Assembly: GCA_950295325.1 (NCBI GenBank)
Contig: OX485807.1
Span: forward strand, 32,640,440 to 32,704,439
Direction of reading: 5' to 3'
From: Polytrichum commune
Lineage: Eukaryota; Streptophyta; Polytrichopsida; Polytrichales; Polytrichaceae
Length of the DNA: 64,000 nt
The notes below the pieces were generated by a model. The model was not told where the DNA came from and searched no databases. It saw nothing but the letters and a program-made list of their open reading frames with translations. Made by a program: the position numbers and the translations under genes. Below, piece by piece: positions 44,523 through 57,772 of the stretch (position 1 is its first letter; each line of letters begins with the position of its first letter).

Positions 44523-44766
44523 GAGAGAGGGAATTATCACATATGGGTGTACGTCTCATCCATCCAACGTAAAGACTTGCCCTTTATAAGTTTGTGGCCA
44601 ATTCATTCGAAATGACTTCGATTACACTAATTTGGAGATTTTTTTGGAAAATAATAAGTAGTGTTCACTTGAGTAAATATAGTAATGTATGAATTGTATA
44701 TTATTTCAAGGTTTTTTGTGTTGGTTGAATGAGAGGTAGGTTCGTATGCAATAATGCCCTCATTCC
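44523..44766. mobile_element. Inverted-repeat family X element, ~244 bp
   Basis: About 45-bp imperfect inverted ends: left 'GAGGGAATTATCACATATGG' then 'GTGTACGTCTCATCCATCCA', right (read inversely) 'GAGGGCATTATTGCATACGA' then 'CCTACCTCTCATTCAACCA'. Small non-coding interior, MITE-like. Confidence 0.65.
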
Positions 44767-46042
44767 CAGTTGAGGACTTTGTATTCATGACACCTTGTTG
44801 GTTCAAGCACAATCTACATGTAGCCAACATGTGCTAGAAGAAGTTGGTACGTGATGCTCTGGGGTAGCTATTTGAAGGGCCCATGATTGCTTGGGGTTTG
44901 TGGCATTTGTGTAAACTTAATTATCCATCGTGGATGAAGGGGCTCAAGAAAAAGCAAGTCCCCTGGAAGTTGAAGGTCATATCATTCCCATCGAGTCCCA
45001 TTAGACTAAATTGGGGTTTTTGATGTGAATTACATAGTCAAGCATTTAAAATCAATCATTTGCAAATTGTATAATGTTGTGTTTTCTCACCTTCCCAAAT
45101 GGATGAGTATGCATACGTAGATACCACAAATCCATAGCCACTAGTATCTAGTTCATCTTTGCTAAAAGTTGTGTGCCATGTATTGTCGTCGTATCGAATG
45201 TGACATGAAAATAATAATAATAATAAAAACAAATACTAAAAAAACATTTAGTATGTGTTCCTTGATGTGACAATAACATAGAAAAACCAAACACGGTGAA
45301 TGACCACTACCAATGCACTAGACCACGGGTAGAATGATTCTTGTGTGGACCCAAAATGGTTAATTATAAAAATGATGGCCTAAAAACATGCAGTGTTAGG
45401 TGGGATGCAGTGATTGGCCGGATGGGTCATGTTTCACACCACTTGGGATCACTTTTGCAAGCCATTGACTCAACCATTTTATGTGCATTCGTATTCAAAT
45501 TAGGATATGTTGATGCTCAATTTAGGGAAACCCTAGTGTACAAGTAGGAGTTTGACTTACTTGCCTCTATCGGAAAATGCAACTAACTATTTACATAGAA
45601 TAAAATTACAACACCCTTGCATTCCTCATCATTTCCTCTACTCTATCTCTGAAAACAATGCACAAATTTCAAGCCGCTCTTTCTAGCTGAAGCAACTTAT
45701 TTTCACCGTTTTCCGAATATCTACATTACTTAGGGATCTTGTATTCATGACAATAAGTGGGCTCTAGCGATCTACACAAGGTTGACATGCGGTGGGAAAA
45801 TTCAGTAGATGAATCTCACAATTACCTATTGGAGGCAATCCAATTAATCGTTGGAAAGGGGGTTTTGATTCATGTGGTCGGCCACATGTCACCCACTTAC
45901 TGGTTGTCACATGAAAGTATCTCATTTGGCATGGGAATCTCTTGCATATACGTTCAAGAAAGACACGCATGTCGATTTTTGATGTTTTCTCCCTTGATTC
46001 TTGGAGTTATGAAAAGAAGTTCATGCTTTTGACATTCTCAAT
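44767..46042. other. Non-coding DNA, nothing recognised
   Basis: Short frames (45341-45547, 45757-46032) have no recognisable domain. AT-rich, with a short ATA/ATT microsatellite near 45210. Confidence 0.4.
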
Positions 46043-46137
46043 CATAACATTACTCTGTTGATGAGTTGTGTTCAACTACCCTAACTTGCATCTTATGTGG
46101 GATCCATGAACATAGTTCACTGGCTGAGTAATGTTAT
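46043..46137. mobile_element. Hairpin MITE family U, copy 3 (short)
   Basis: 'CATAACATTACTCTGTTGAT' at the left and 'GGCTGAGTAATGTTAT' at the right, with the family interior 'GAGTTGTGTTCAACTACCCT', but internally deleted compared with copy 1. Confidence 0.65.
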
Positions 46138-46394
46138 AATTTTTTTGTAATCGATACCTTAAGAGAGAAAGAACAGGAGAGCCATCGGTGTTGGCATGAA
46201 ATAAGGGACACTTCACCTTCATCATAGTTGCTAGCTCATACGTGAACCCAAAGTGAATTTACTCAACAAAGTTATGGGACGAGTGCTATTGCCTCATCTG
46301 GTCAAGAGTAAATGATATAGTGAGTGGTTGAAGATTAAAGTTTAACTAGCATTGCACCCTATTTTCATGTGCGAAGGTGTATGTTGTGGATTGC

Positions 46395-46730
46395 ACTAGA
46401 AGAATGTGAAGGATAAGTCATACACTATAAGGATGCAAAGAGTTAAGTCACAATGTACATGTGCCCACACTAATTACCATAGTCAACATTGCATCTTTAT
46501 AATAGTTGGTCAACGGGACTCAAGTTGGACCACTTTCGACTTTTGTGGGTTGCACTATAAGGATGTGAAGGGTAAGTTATACACTATAAAGATGTGAAAG
46601 ATTAGGTCACAATGTACATATATGGGCACACCATTTACCATCGTCAATAGACAATGCAACCCAAAAACCCTTATCGTAGTTGGTCAACGGAAGCGGGACT
46701 TATTGACCACTTTCTACCTTTGTGACTAAA
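46395..46730 (+). repeat. ~155-bp tandem duplication
   Basis: 'GTCACAATGTACATGTGCCC' with 'ATAGTTGGTCAACGG' recurs as 'GTCACAATGTACATATATGG' with 'GTAGTTGGTCAACGG', and 'CACTATAAGGATGTGAAGG'-like words recur four times. Confidence 0.6.
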
Positions 46731-46984
46731 AGATGAGGATATATAAGCTAGGTAAGACATTTGTGTGCGGTGCCGGTTACTTACAACTCCCTACCTTTGT
46801 CCCCCATCTTCCAAGCACATCCCCTCCTCTTCTTTTTCTTTTCTAGTCACAAGCATGGATTGTGAGCCATGACAAACTATGAGTTGTGGAGAGCCTCGAG
46901 CTCGTAACCTATACCGGCATTGATTGACATGTGTGGTAGGAATGAATTCAAAACACGTGGGTAATTCTTATGGCCATGGCGGTG

Positions 46985-47235
46985 ATATCAAAAGATGTTC
47001 ACTTTCAACTTTTTGACTACCGTAGAGGGCTTTCTATTCCAACACAACTTTTTTACTTTCCCCTCAATTTTGGCACGTGTCATGCTCACACTCGCTGAGA
47101 CCCCCTTGTATCCTACTTGGAAACAACATTCCAACACGTATGAAGATGGAACAAAGATCCATCTACAATAACCACACATTGATGCGGGCGACTCATTAGC
47201 ATATCCATAGAGGAATAGGTTTTTTCCATGCTCCA
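46985..47235 (-). repeat. Dispersed repeat V, copy 1
   Basis: Read leftward, it matches 54300-54480 ('TGTGTTGGAATA' with 'AGCCCTCTA', 'TGACACGTGCCAAAA'). Frames through both copies give similar peptides ('MTRAK', 'PS' context), but no known domain. Confidence 0.5.
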
Positions 47236-47239
47236 ATAT

Positions 47240-47450
47240 CCGAGGAGAATTTTTGGGAATAATCGGTCAAAATCCTAGTGTTTCCAACTCCAATTGATTG
47301 CATGTTGTGGTATTTCATTTTTTCTTTACTAGTTTGAGGTGTATTTGAAAGATTCCTCTAAAATGATCAACAATTTTCTTGATGTCTTGAACTTAACCGG
47401 TTGTTCCTCAAAAACAAATGGTTCATCTATAACTATCACTCAGTTTTTCC
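47240..47450 (+). repeat. Dispersed repeat R, copy 5
   Basis: Diverged copy with 'GAATAATCGGTCAAAATCCT', 'AGTGTTTCCAACTCCAATTG' and 'GTCTTGAACTTAACCGGTTG'. Confidence 0.65.
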
Positions 47451-47499
47451 CCGTTCATTTGCCCATCTTTATCCAACTTAAACCATGGCCTCCTAAGGT

Positions 47500-47760
47500 A
47501 GATATGTGTTATGTGGATACTTCTCGTAGGGTAATTGTAAACCGCCCATGTAGTGTCACTAACACTAGATGTAAACCTAACACTATTTGTCATTTCTTGA
47601 TAATAATAAAATCGTGCATTCTAGATTTACAATGTTATAGTTATTGTCACTTATTAAGTGATTTTTCATCCAATTTCCAATCAGTAGTGACAATAATTCA
47701 TCACATAAATGTCATGATGTAGAATATACCAAATGTGGATGAACTAAAGTAAGTTAGGAT
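47500..47760 (+). repeat. Dispersed repeat S, copy on + strand
   Basis: Contains 'GTAGTGTCACTAACACTAGA', 'TGTAAACCTAACACTATTTG' and 'CATTCTAGATTTACAATGTT' in the same order as 61590-61865. Inverse copies lie at 41200-41500 and 53335-53695. Confidence 0.7.
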
Positions 47761-50493
47761 GACAACATTTGTGAACTTATTCATAGGAAGTGTCATTAGG
47801 ATAATTACTATAATGACATGAAATCTCACACTACATTAAAAACTAGGATTTAGGCATACTTGAATTTTATGCATGAAATTTGGCTGATTCCAACCACCAA
47901 TATGACATACACTTGATTACAAAACTACACAGATATGGTGGTTGGCAAACATGGGATACAAACGTTCGAAGTTGTGGTTGTTATGTTATTGATTTTGTTA
48001 TCATCATTTGATGTTTTTTGTCCAAGCAAATGCACATCCCTTGTTGTTTATGGACAAGTGGTTTGAATAAATATACTTGAGTGCTAGTTTAAATACTTTA
48101 TTTAGTATAATGCTTCCGAGCATGCCCTCGTAGATCCACAAAAGGATGACCATTTTCAAACAAAGTAATGGCATGTCCCTTTGGGGGGAGGGTTTCCCAC
48201 GTGTTCCTCATCTTGTATTCTTTAATGTTCTAGCCGTCTTATGTATGCAAAATAGGGCAAACTTTGGCTACAAGCTTAGAAAGCTCCCCGACCTTTGGCC
48301 CCATCATCCAAGCACGTTCCCTCCTTTTCGGTTATTATTTCAAGCTTGATAAGACCTCATCTTCATGCACATCTAGTTGGGTCTCTTTAGACGCGGAGGA
48401 GAGGGGGGTGTCCAAGACCAAGAAACTTAAGGACCAATTTAAATCAACTAGATTTCTTTGGATCGGACGCTTGAATGGGGCCCTACCTTGTTTGTTGATT
48501 CTCCAACATATTATTTGATATTTAAGTAAAGTTTGACTAGATTCAATTCCATAATCATAACATGCTAAATACTAACATAAGACCTTACAATAGAATTGTA
48601 TGATAAGACCGTCCAATAGAATGTACATAGTTGATTGTGATAGTATTATAGTAATTGTTTTGATTGTATTTTTCAATATTCAACATTCATTTTTATATAT
48701 CTAACATCAAAAGATAAAATGTTTAGTTTTTCCATCATCTTTTAGTAGCATAAAATTCAAGTGATCATTAAGGATTCACACATCTTCTATAAAATTTAGG
48801 TATATTAGAAGTTTTTCAACAACTCTGCCCATAAATTAAAGCAACCATGAAGTTCATAGTTACTTAATATGCACTCTATGAACTTCCTTTAAAGACATTT
48901 TTGGTCCATGGAAAGTGTCCTCAAAAATGATCATGTCACTAAAAATTAAGTTGTTTGTGGGTCAAATTGGTCTCACACCCTCATCAAAAGACCTTATGTA
49001 TAATTTAGAAGTTCCGATCTATGAGATTGTTTGGTTCCATTGGACCTTAGCAACAAACACCATCTAAAGTGCCGGGATTTGGGATTTGGGGGGTGGGGGT
49101 GGGGGGGGGGGGTAAAACTCTTGGATATATTTTATAGGCTTGTGCCATAAAGAGGTATTTATAGAGGGTGTAGGCATAACTTACTTAGAAACTATAGTTC
49201 ATAACATTTTTTAGTTATTATAAGCCATTGCATTCTAATAATATTCAGTGACATTGCTTCACTCATTGAATTCTCACATACTGAATCTCACTCATTTTCC
49301 AAGTTGAATCTACTTATTGACAAGCATCCGTAAGGTACAAGACAAGCACCTTATTTGACATATTCCCAACCCCGCCCAACATGGTCACTCACCTAAATGA
49401 TGTTATGTTTCAAGCACCCTAGTGTCATTTGATATTCTAACATTTGTTGGGATTTTATGCCTTGCTTTTAATTTTTCATTACATTGATCGAGCACATTGA
49501 TAGTAAATGAAAGCTTTCAAGAGCAAAATGATGCTTGGGAACTTCTAATGTAGTTCCTATATGGATGAATAAACAAAGTATTAAGTTTATGTCATTGATT
49601 TTGGCCCAAGGTCATAAGTTTGCATGGGTAAAAAGGCAACCTATTTGCATAAGCAACCCAATTGCACATATCAGTGTAGAAGGCCCACATACGATTCCAC
49701 GATGGAAACTCGATCCAATTGTATGCACACAAAACAAACAAAGCCTAAAATCCATGCATAACGCTCATGCGGCTTGTCATCGACCTATAATTAGGGATTT
49801 ACATAAACCTGGACAAAATAATTGTCCAAAATTAGTAACACACTTGAGAGTATTTTTGCACAATTGAAACATGCACAATGCAGAACATTTTTTGAGGGGA
49901 AGAAACTATGAGATTACAATGAAAACCCTACATGTACATACTTTGAGAAGCAATGTGGTCAAACAATTCCTCTGGGTATATAATTCTCTCACAAATAACA
50001 CATTGTGCACGCATTTAACACATCATGTAACAAGAGATACAATCCACTTCTAGGATTAGTTGTAGTCATCTTTATCATAGGGTCCGCAGATAGAAGTGCA
50101 CATATAAGATTTTACTATGTATGAATTTAATGCATATGTTTAGATTTACTCAAAACATAGTTCTACTCGAGTTGGTTATAAGTCATAACTAATCAACTCA
50201 TGGATAGAATGTAAGAATTATGGACGATGTTTTGCCTCCATGGATAAACAAATTGTGATAAGTTGTGGTAACTTTTTCTACTCTTGGGTGAGCAATAGGT
50301 TACGGAAGTGCATAGCTTACATTTATTTAATACCCCTTGATGTCTAAAATGAGGCCACATAAATAACTATCCTTGTGGCGATGGTTATGAAGAATGCCTT
50401 ATTGTTGAAATGCTCGGCTCGAAGTTTTTGGTCCTTTGAGGGGGGAAAACCCCCTCATTCAAGCCATGCTTCATTGATTGATACACAAGATCA
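47761..50493. other. AT-rich intergenic DNA
   Basis: No gene recognised. A G-rich tract (GGGGTGGGGGTGG and longer) lies at about 49087-49112. Frames at 48146-48518 and 49535-49867 have no recognisable content. Confidence 0.5.
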
Positions 50494-50790
50494 TTGTTGC
50501 CTATCGCATCTCAAACCATAGATTTGCCATTGAAATTGGACAGTGAACGATTATTTATATATCTAAAGATGCTAGATTATGTCACTTTTGCTCCTATAAT
50601 GGAGTTGAAACTAGACACATTTCATGTTGGATGTCTTCGATGCAACCTCATTAGAGATAAGTTTCCAACATTATTTGAGAACATAATTTCAAGGAGCCTC
50701 GAGTTTTTCTTTCAATCAAACCAACAAGTTAGCATTAGCCACTATCTCACGGAAGCTACAACATCACCGCCACTTTGGAGTTTTAACTAG
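50494..50790 (+). pseudogene. LINE-like 3' remnant
   Basis: The frame reads 'CNLIRDKFPTLFENIISRSL', 'EFFFQSNQQVSISHYLTEAT'. It follows on, in family order, from the 'CPLYNSI' end seen in the remnant at 15520-15750, so both are pieces of one LINE-like protein family. No reverse-transcriptase core. Confidence 0.4.
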
Positions 50791-52951
50791 TTTGAAACCA
50801 TCATGATGTACTTTCGGTCCCATTAGCCTTTTCAACTTCCCATACTGAAAAATCAATTTCATTTCATTCCACTTAACATGTGCCATGAATACAATGCCGG
50901 AATCAAGTTAAAATAATTCCCATAGTTGTATGGGGGTGTTTTCCTTTTCTCCTTTTTTCAATAGTGAATTACATCCACTAGTAATCTTGGAACGTATGCC
51001 AACTCCAACTTAACTTGGGTAATCGCCTAAGTGATCATTTGATATCAAGGTTGATTTGTTGATATCAAAGCGGAGATAATATTTGTATTGGTCAATCCTA
51101 TACATAACAATCCGACGTTGGTTCAATTCATTACATCTATCTATGACGACGTGGTTGTGGTTCACTTCATTTCACACATGGTTTGGTTGCAAGTGAAAAC
51201 CAAATGGGCTAATTTGACAATACTATGTTGCTTAAGAAGAAAATGAAAAAGGAACATTAATGTTCTTATGTTGACGTGTGATGTCCATTCACCACCTCCT
51301 ACCCATGGCCATCTGGTCATGGGGGGTTAAATGTTGCCCTAATACATGCAATTACACCATTCATACAAGGTTTTATTCTTTTTCTCTCTCTTAATCATGT
51401 GACACATGTTGATGTGACATACTTCATTCAAGCAAGGTTTGAGCATGAACAATTTAATCATCCATTCGTCATACTTTAGAGAAAATGCTCGACACATACA
51501 AAAGATGCCACACGACCTAAAGTTGAAGTTATGTACCGAATGTCTCTTGGAACTTTTGAATGACATCTCCTTTTTAAATGTTGAGGGATGAGAATAAAAT
51601 TGTGGTGTGCGCATGTAACTTGCATATACAATGCAAGGGCTCTAGATTCCATCTTGTCGGGCCCTCCTTGGTAGGCATCAACATCTTGGGTCTTTGTCAT
51701 AGTATTTGGAGGATGCACATGCGTCATGCTTGTTGTATGGAGAAATTGAATGATACTATATTTGTGTGTTTGGAGGAGAAACATGGGCAAACTCTTTTGC
51801 CGTATTTGCTTCACTTCATGCATTGATGTTGACATATTAATATTATTTAGCCATGTGGGTCAATTCCACTAGTCCTAGAATGAAGTAATCATGTATCGTG
51901 TGCCTCCCGAGCAAAGTCATATTATTTGGGTTGACACTTGGAAATTTGGGTGGAGTTATGTTCTCAACACTATTCACATGAAGCATTGTTCATCTTGACA
52001 CTATAATTGAAAATAATATCGGTAGCAACACTATCAACTAAAAATATTGACATCATTCAAAATATTCATATTGACACCATTCACTGTCCATATCAACGGT
52101 TGTTTCCTCCCGTTATATAAGTTATTTTCCACGAAGGTAAAATAATGGAGGCCCGTGTCGGATACTAAACATAGAAATGGAATTGTCAACCATACGGTTG
52201 AATAATGTTATGGGTTGGCAGAGGTCACAATGTATGCAAAAAACATGCAAATGAGTTTGGAATTGAGAAAATTACAAGTTTCTCGTGTCCACATAAAGGC
52301 GTTGTATGTTCTTGGGATTTGGAGGCAAGCATTATTGTTCTCATGGGAAAAAAAAGACTATGGCTATTTTATTCCTTCTCTTGGTGAAGCTCCGCCTAAT
52401 TATCGAAATCCATGCCTTGGGAGTGTGGACTCCCCGTATTTGTACGTGGCCACTTGAGTGCATGTAAGGGTACTATTTAGATGTCTCTCATACATCATGC
52501 ACACAATATGTGAGTGTTTTTAATATGAAGGTTTGTGTGTATGGGAGGGTTATCATGTAGGACTTAAAGACGGCTAGTTAACCTAACACCCCAAGAAAAA
52601 TTTGTAAACGAGTCAGTAAGTGCTCAATAACCCTGAACTCTAAAATGGTGAACATATCCCACCGGTTAAAAATTGGTCATCACCCATTTTAGACTTAGGT
52701 TGGATTGAGAAAGATATTTAAATAAAGTGTGTGACTAATGCTGAAATCTCGTGGGCTAGGTGTTGGCTCCACCAAACCCAACCCCTTTAATAAATAGTTT
52801 TATTTAAAATAAAAAATGCTTCAATGCATTGAAGTTGTGTATTGCCGTTTGCATGGGTAACATTCACCTCATGGTCCCCATCTTGTGGAACTTGTCTCAA
52901 GCACATGACTTACACTTTTAAAACATTGTCAATCTTGCACTTAATTCACAT
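50791..52951. other. Intergenic DNA, nothing recognised
   Basis: No gene or clear repeat identified; overlapping short frames on both strands at 51339-51835 look like chance. Confidence 0.4.
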
Positions 52952-53102
52952 CACATTACTCAACACATGTTGTTTGTTTTGTGGGCCTTTGGAACATAAC
53001 AATTGGATGTTCAAAAAGTTGAGTCTCATGCTTAGCTTTTTGAGCATCTAATTGTTATATATACAGAGGTCTACTAAACAAACAGTGGGTGTTGAGTTTA
53101 TG
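52952..53102. mobile_element. Hairpin MITE family U, copy 4
   Basis: 'CACATTACTCAACACATGTTG' left and 'GTGGGTGTTGAGTTTATG' right, with an interior matching copy 2 ('GGAACATAACAATTGGATGT', 'AAAAAGTTGAG'). Foldback structure retained but diverged. Confidence 0.6.
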
Positions 53103-53334
53103 CACCGAGAACATGCTTTGCATATTCTACTTGGTAAGGAGAGGAGACCTTGTTATGCCACCTCTCTTTGTTCTCCCACGATTTTTAAAAGTATTGAATC
53201 ATTTATTTCACGACGACAAGTACCCCATAGCACTAAACTTCATCCTCAAATGACAAAATGCATGCTTAATTTTTGAAAAACACCTTTCTAGCACTGATTT
53301 ATTTTTCGAAGGTATACTAAATATAAAATTTAGT

Positions 53335-53695
53335 GTCATAGTATTTTATGTCACTGTGGTAGCTTTTCGGATGACACTTCTTATGGATAAGTGAACAAAT
53401 ATTGTCTTAGATGACAGATGAATCCATCCATCGGCCAAAACAAACTTTCTATTGTCAGCAACTTGTGATGAAAAATTGTCAAGGATGATTGAAATTTGGA
53501 TGAGGAATTGCTTCATAAGTGACAGTAATCGCAACACTATAAATCCATAATCCCGCCCAAAAATTACAAGGAATGGCAAATAATGTTGGGTTAACATTTA
53601 GTGTTGGTGACACACCATCGCGGTTTCCAATTAGTATTGAGCAAGATAATTGGAATTGGTGACACTAAATATCATACTTGGTGTACTTTTCATAA
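53335..53695 (-). repeat. Dispersed repeat S, inverse copy
   Basis: Matches 41200-41500 in the same orientation ('TTGTCAGCAACTTGTGATG', 'AATTAGTATTGAGCA', 'CACTAAATATCATA'). Confidence 0.7.
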
Positions 53696-53744
53696 CCCGA
53701 AATCACATTACAATGAACTATGTTTATGGCCTTGACATACAACT

Positions 53745-54270
53745 ACACCGGTTATGGTGTTTGGTGTCACATGCGTAATAGTGTCACTACTCCTATTTTG
53801 AAGCATGTGCAAGGTTACACTAATGATCAACAAACTTCACTATGGGTGTCACCTCATGACATTTGGCATTCAAGTACACTTACTAATATTGGCACGAGCA
53901 TGTTCAATAGTGTCACGAGGTGTATGCTTATGTTGAACAATGGGTTGCAAGTTGACTAAAGTGTACACAAATGACACTTGGTATTAGTATGCTCAAGAAT
54001 ATTCTCCTCTTGCATACGAAATTGTACACACATGACACATGCCATTAGTATGCTTGATAATATTTTTCCCTCTCATACTATATTGCAAACCTATCATCTC
54101 AAGTCTTCCAACAAGCTATGCTAAGTGTCCTAATGTAAATATTTATTCACTTTTAAAAGTTACTTATGTTGACAAATAGTACCATGTTGGCAATTAGCAG
54201 ATGTGACACTTTGAGACCTCTAGGTATCTATTTAAGTCCCTTTGCAAATAGTGTGTGTGGCACTAAATAC
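53745..54270 (+). repeat. Dispersed repeat Y, copy 2
   Basis: Second copy of the ~500-bp repeat at 22440-22930, same orientation, starting at a GGTGTCACATGCGTAATAGT-like word. Confidence 0.7.
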
Positions 54271-54299
54271 CATAAACGGTGTAGAGAGAATACCGTAAG

Positions 54300-54480
54300 A
54301 AGCTCTCTATCTTATCTTTATTTGTATTGGAGTGTAGGTTTCCACGTGGGATGCAAGTGGGTCTCATTGAATCTGAACATGACACGTGCCAAAAAATTGA
54401 GGGGGGAATCATTCTTTTGTGTTGGAATAAAGAGCCCTCTAAGGAACCCTTTCAAAGTTATAGACGATCCTCTTCTTCAT
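54300..54480 (+). repeat. Dispersed repeat V, copy 2
   Basis: Inverse relative of 46985-47235; directly follows repeat Y. Confidence 0.5.
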
Positions 54481-55310
54481 ACTTGAAATCTTATTTCAAA
54501 ATACCTTGACATTACGATTCAGCATTCACACCCCCAAAATTTTCAAGCTTGGACCACTTAGTCAAATCTCAAAGTTATGCAATTTGACACTTATTTTTAA
54601 ATAGTTTGATACTTGAGCTTAAAATTTCAAAGTGTGGATTTCAAAGTCCTCATGCCTTAGAGTTAAGAATACGTGGACATTGGAGCAATGTTCAAAATTG
54701 TGGGGAGCACGCAAAAACAAGAACAAGAACAAAAAAATTTGGTCTCTCTACCTCAAACCCTATGAAGCTATAGGCCCATGTGAACCATACAATTGTGTGG
54801 GCTAACTATTAATATAAGTGTGCTCATGCTTCAACCCCCCCCCCTCAATAATGCAAATAAATCCTTGAATTGATCTATAAGAAACATAAACCTATAATAG
54901 TCATGCGACATTGACAACACCCATAGTGAAATCATGCACCTTATCATAATGTGGACTTCTTAACCCAATTATTTGTTATGTTGTCATTCTTCATATTGGC
55001 ATTTCTATTGATTGAAGAGCCCCACTCCGAAAACATTTCCAATTCCAAGCATCACAAAAACACATGTCATCTTTGTATATATCCACGTGGTTTTTATTGG
55101 ACCAAAAATATATAACAATGGGTCAACACTATCAGGGATGAGCCCAATCTCCTAATGCTCTGACTCACAAGGTAAAAGGCTAGAGGTTTGCCTCCTTCCG
55201 AGGTATAAATGATGTTGTAGCCGTGCATAAAGTTTTTCAAAATGCTACTCCTCCTCCACTGCAAATGCGAGTTGTCATGGCAGTTGTCACCATTTACACC
55301 CATAGGCCTA

Positions 55311-55874
55311 CCCACGGGTAGGTCACTCTAAGGCATTTTTGTGCACCACGTGCGGCTGGGGGTTTTTTGTTTTGGGGCTATTTACCTTCAAGGGCTGAAT
55401 TAAAGCCTCCCTGTAATTACTTAAATTTCAAAAATGGCCCATTTGTTTGCACCCTTCCATTACTTATATTGTCCAAGTCACTGCAATTTTTTGTACTCTA
55501 TATTCCTTTAAAGTAATAAAAGCTAATCTACTCCTAACACATTGACGAGTGTTAAGGGAAACCATGGAAACAAATAAGGGTGCAAACAGTAATATCATTG
55601 CAAACAAAGTTATGAAGAAAACACATAGGAGACCATAGCAAACATACTAAACATACCTTCTAGGATCCTTATCTTCAACCCCTATATTAATTTTACAAAA
55701 AAATAATGGCCCACATTTTATGTCCATCTAACTTACTTATAATGGGATTGTCTACATTTAATGGCCCCTTCATTATTTGGAATTCCTTTATAATTTTTAT
55801 TTCAAATGATTTTAATCCTCTCTATATTATGCCGCACGTCGTTTTTAAAATGCACTAAGTGACCTACCCGTGGG
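55311..55874. mobile_element. Inverted-repeat MITE, 564 bp, with ~45-bp ends
   Basis: CCCACGGGTAGGTCACT at the left and its inverse at the right (55858-55874), with the match continuing through 'GCATTTT' to 'ACGTGCGGC' for about 45 bp with gaps. A possible CCTA duplication flanks it. The interior is AT-rich with further inverted segments around 'AATGGCCC'. No coding content. Confidence 0.7.
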
Positions 55875-57772
55875 CCTACCTCCACATGAACTGCAACTAA
55901 CCCAACCCAACTGGCTCTAGAAGCCAACTTGTCACCCTCCCGTGATTAGGGACAATACCCCAACATCTAATCAAGTTTCCTGGTTCATACAAACTCCCGC
56001 AATGTCCCACTGGACAATGCATAGTGAGACACACTACTTATTGAGCGACACACTTCAACGAATCCAATTTTTATGGAAAGTACATGAATCATCGATTATT
56101 ATTTAGATGATTTGATTTGAAAACATGAACAAAAAAGAAGTCATAAACATATTTTTGTTATATTTTTATAATCAATTGATGGATAATGAACATCATTTCA
56201 AACCTATTTTTCCAAAATCATCATAACTATCTTTGCTTACACAAATCTATAGGTGGATCATAGTACTATATAAGTCAAGCATGTTGTATTTATGGATTGG
56301 GCCTTGGTTAAATATCCATTTCTAGTTGTGTCCTCTCTTGAGAAATGATTTCATATCTTAAGATCCATATTATAAAGTTTCCAAGGGGAGTGTTGCACCA
56401 CTTACCAACTCGATCGTGTATGGTATTTAGTGTCACTTAGTTGGAGTTACACATCACTGCAACCTTTTATTTATGTTGAAAGTTCCTATCAAGTGAAGTC
56501 CTTTATGTTCTTTGAGGTCCAAACTACTCATTTTGTATTGTATTTAATAGAATAGAAACTTATAGCACTGCATACAGTCTCCAAACAATAAGTCACAATT
56601 GATGTCATGAACATTCAAAATATTCCAAAAGGGTAGAATAAACATAGAATCCCATATGAATAAATAAATAAATATATATATATATACACACATGTACATA
56701 AATATAAATCTATTTATATTTAAATTAATACACTAATATAACTTGGTCTACAAAATAAAATAAAATGTTAGAAAATATTTAAGAAAAAAGAAGAAGAAAA
56801 ACGCCCGTATATGGTACCGGCATGAATGTGAGCCCGTTATCCAACTACTTAACACAACAAACCATGTTGTAGTATGAGGTTTTATGCCTCCTTGGGAGGA
56901 AAATATTTAAGAATAATACATGTATGGGGAAATAGAACCCGATCACCCCCCCCCCTCCCCGAATAATAAACCCCAAAGTTAAATTGCGTGCATGAGGAGG
57001 TAATCCACAAATTGATGTTGATAGTATCATATCAACCGTGACTATGACGTACTGATGTTTAGACCTTAACTTCCTTGAGCGTATTGTGGCTTCATTAGAT
57101 CATCTAACCAAGTAAGCTTTCTATAGCTTCTTCTTTTTGTGTACATAAAAGAAAAGTTGTTTTTAATGAATTTGAGTTCCCATCAAGATGGTACCAATGT
57201 TTAGTAATTGTCGTGCTTTGTTTATGATTGATTTAGTATTATTCAACTTCAAGAAATTGTGATATATGTTTGCAGTAAATTCATAGTCCAAGCTTTCAAT
57301 ATTATATCGAGAACAGATATGGATACCCTAAATAGTAAGTCCTTGGATGGGTGTGTGATTTCAAGAGCATAACCCACATCAAAGTCAAATGGATTTGATG
57401 TTTGTGCGAACAATGCATCATTTGTGCATTTGCAATATGTGATTCAATCATTTTTTCAATTGTTGCTTTTTGTTGACACACTTGTGTGAGATTTGTGTCA
57501 TGCTTAAAGGTCGTGTGTGAACATGTTGAGCATGTGATTCATGCAACTTTGATGTCCTCCTACTTATAACACAAATTGTTAATTCAAATAAAATATTGGA
57601 GAATTTGTATGGGTGTTAGGTGAAGGACCGTAGTGCTCAAAGTGACTGTGATAGGTGTTTCTACCTTACGAGCACGGGAAGTGGACTCACATGCAAAATC
57701 TAGAACGAATTCCAACCTACACCTGCTTAACATAACTTACATGACACGTGCATCATGAGCATGCCTAGACTG
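55875..57772. other. AT-rich intergenic DNA
   Basis: Nothing recognised apart from an AAAT/TA microsatellite near 56660-56690 and a C-rich tract near 56945-56960. Confidence 0.5.

Noticed and set aside
49087-49112. G-rich tract as a G-quadruplex regulatory site
   Set aside because: A mononucleotide-type run with no gene nearby; it could be a simple slippage tract.
49535-49867. 110-codon + strand frame
   Set aside because: No recognisable motif, isolated in AT-rich repeat DNA, and codon composition like the flanks.
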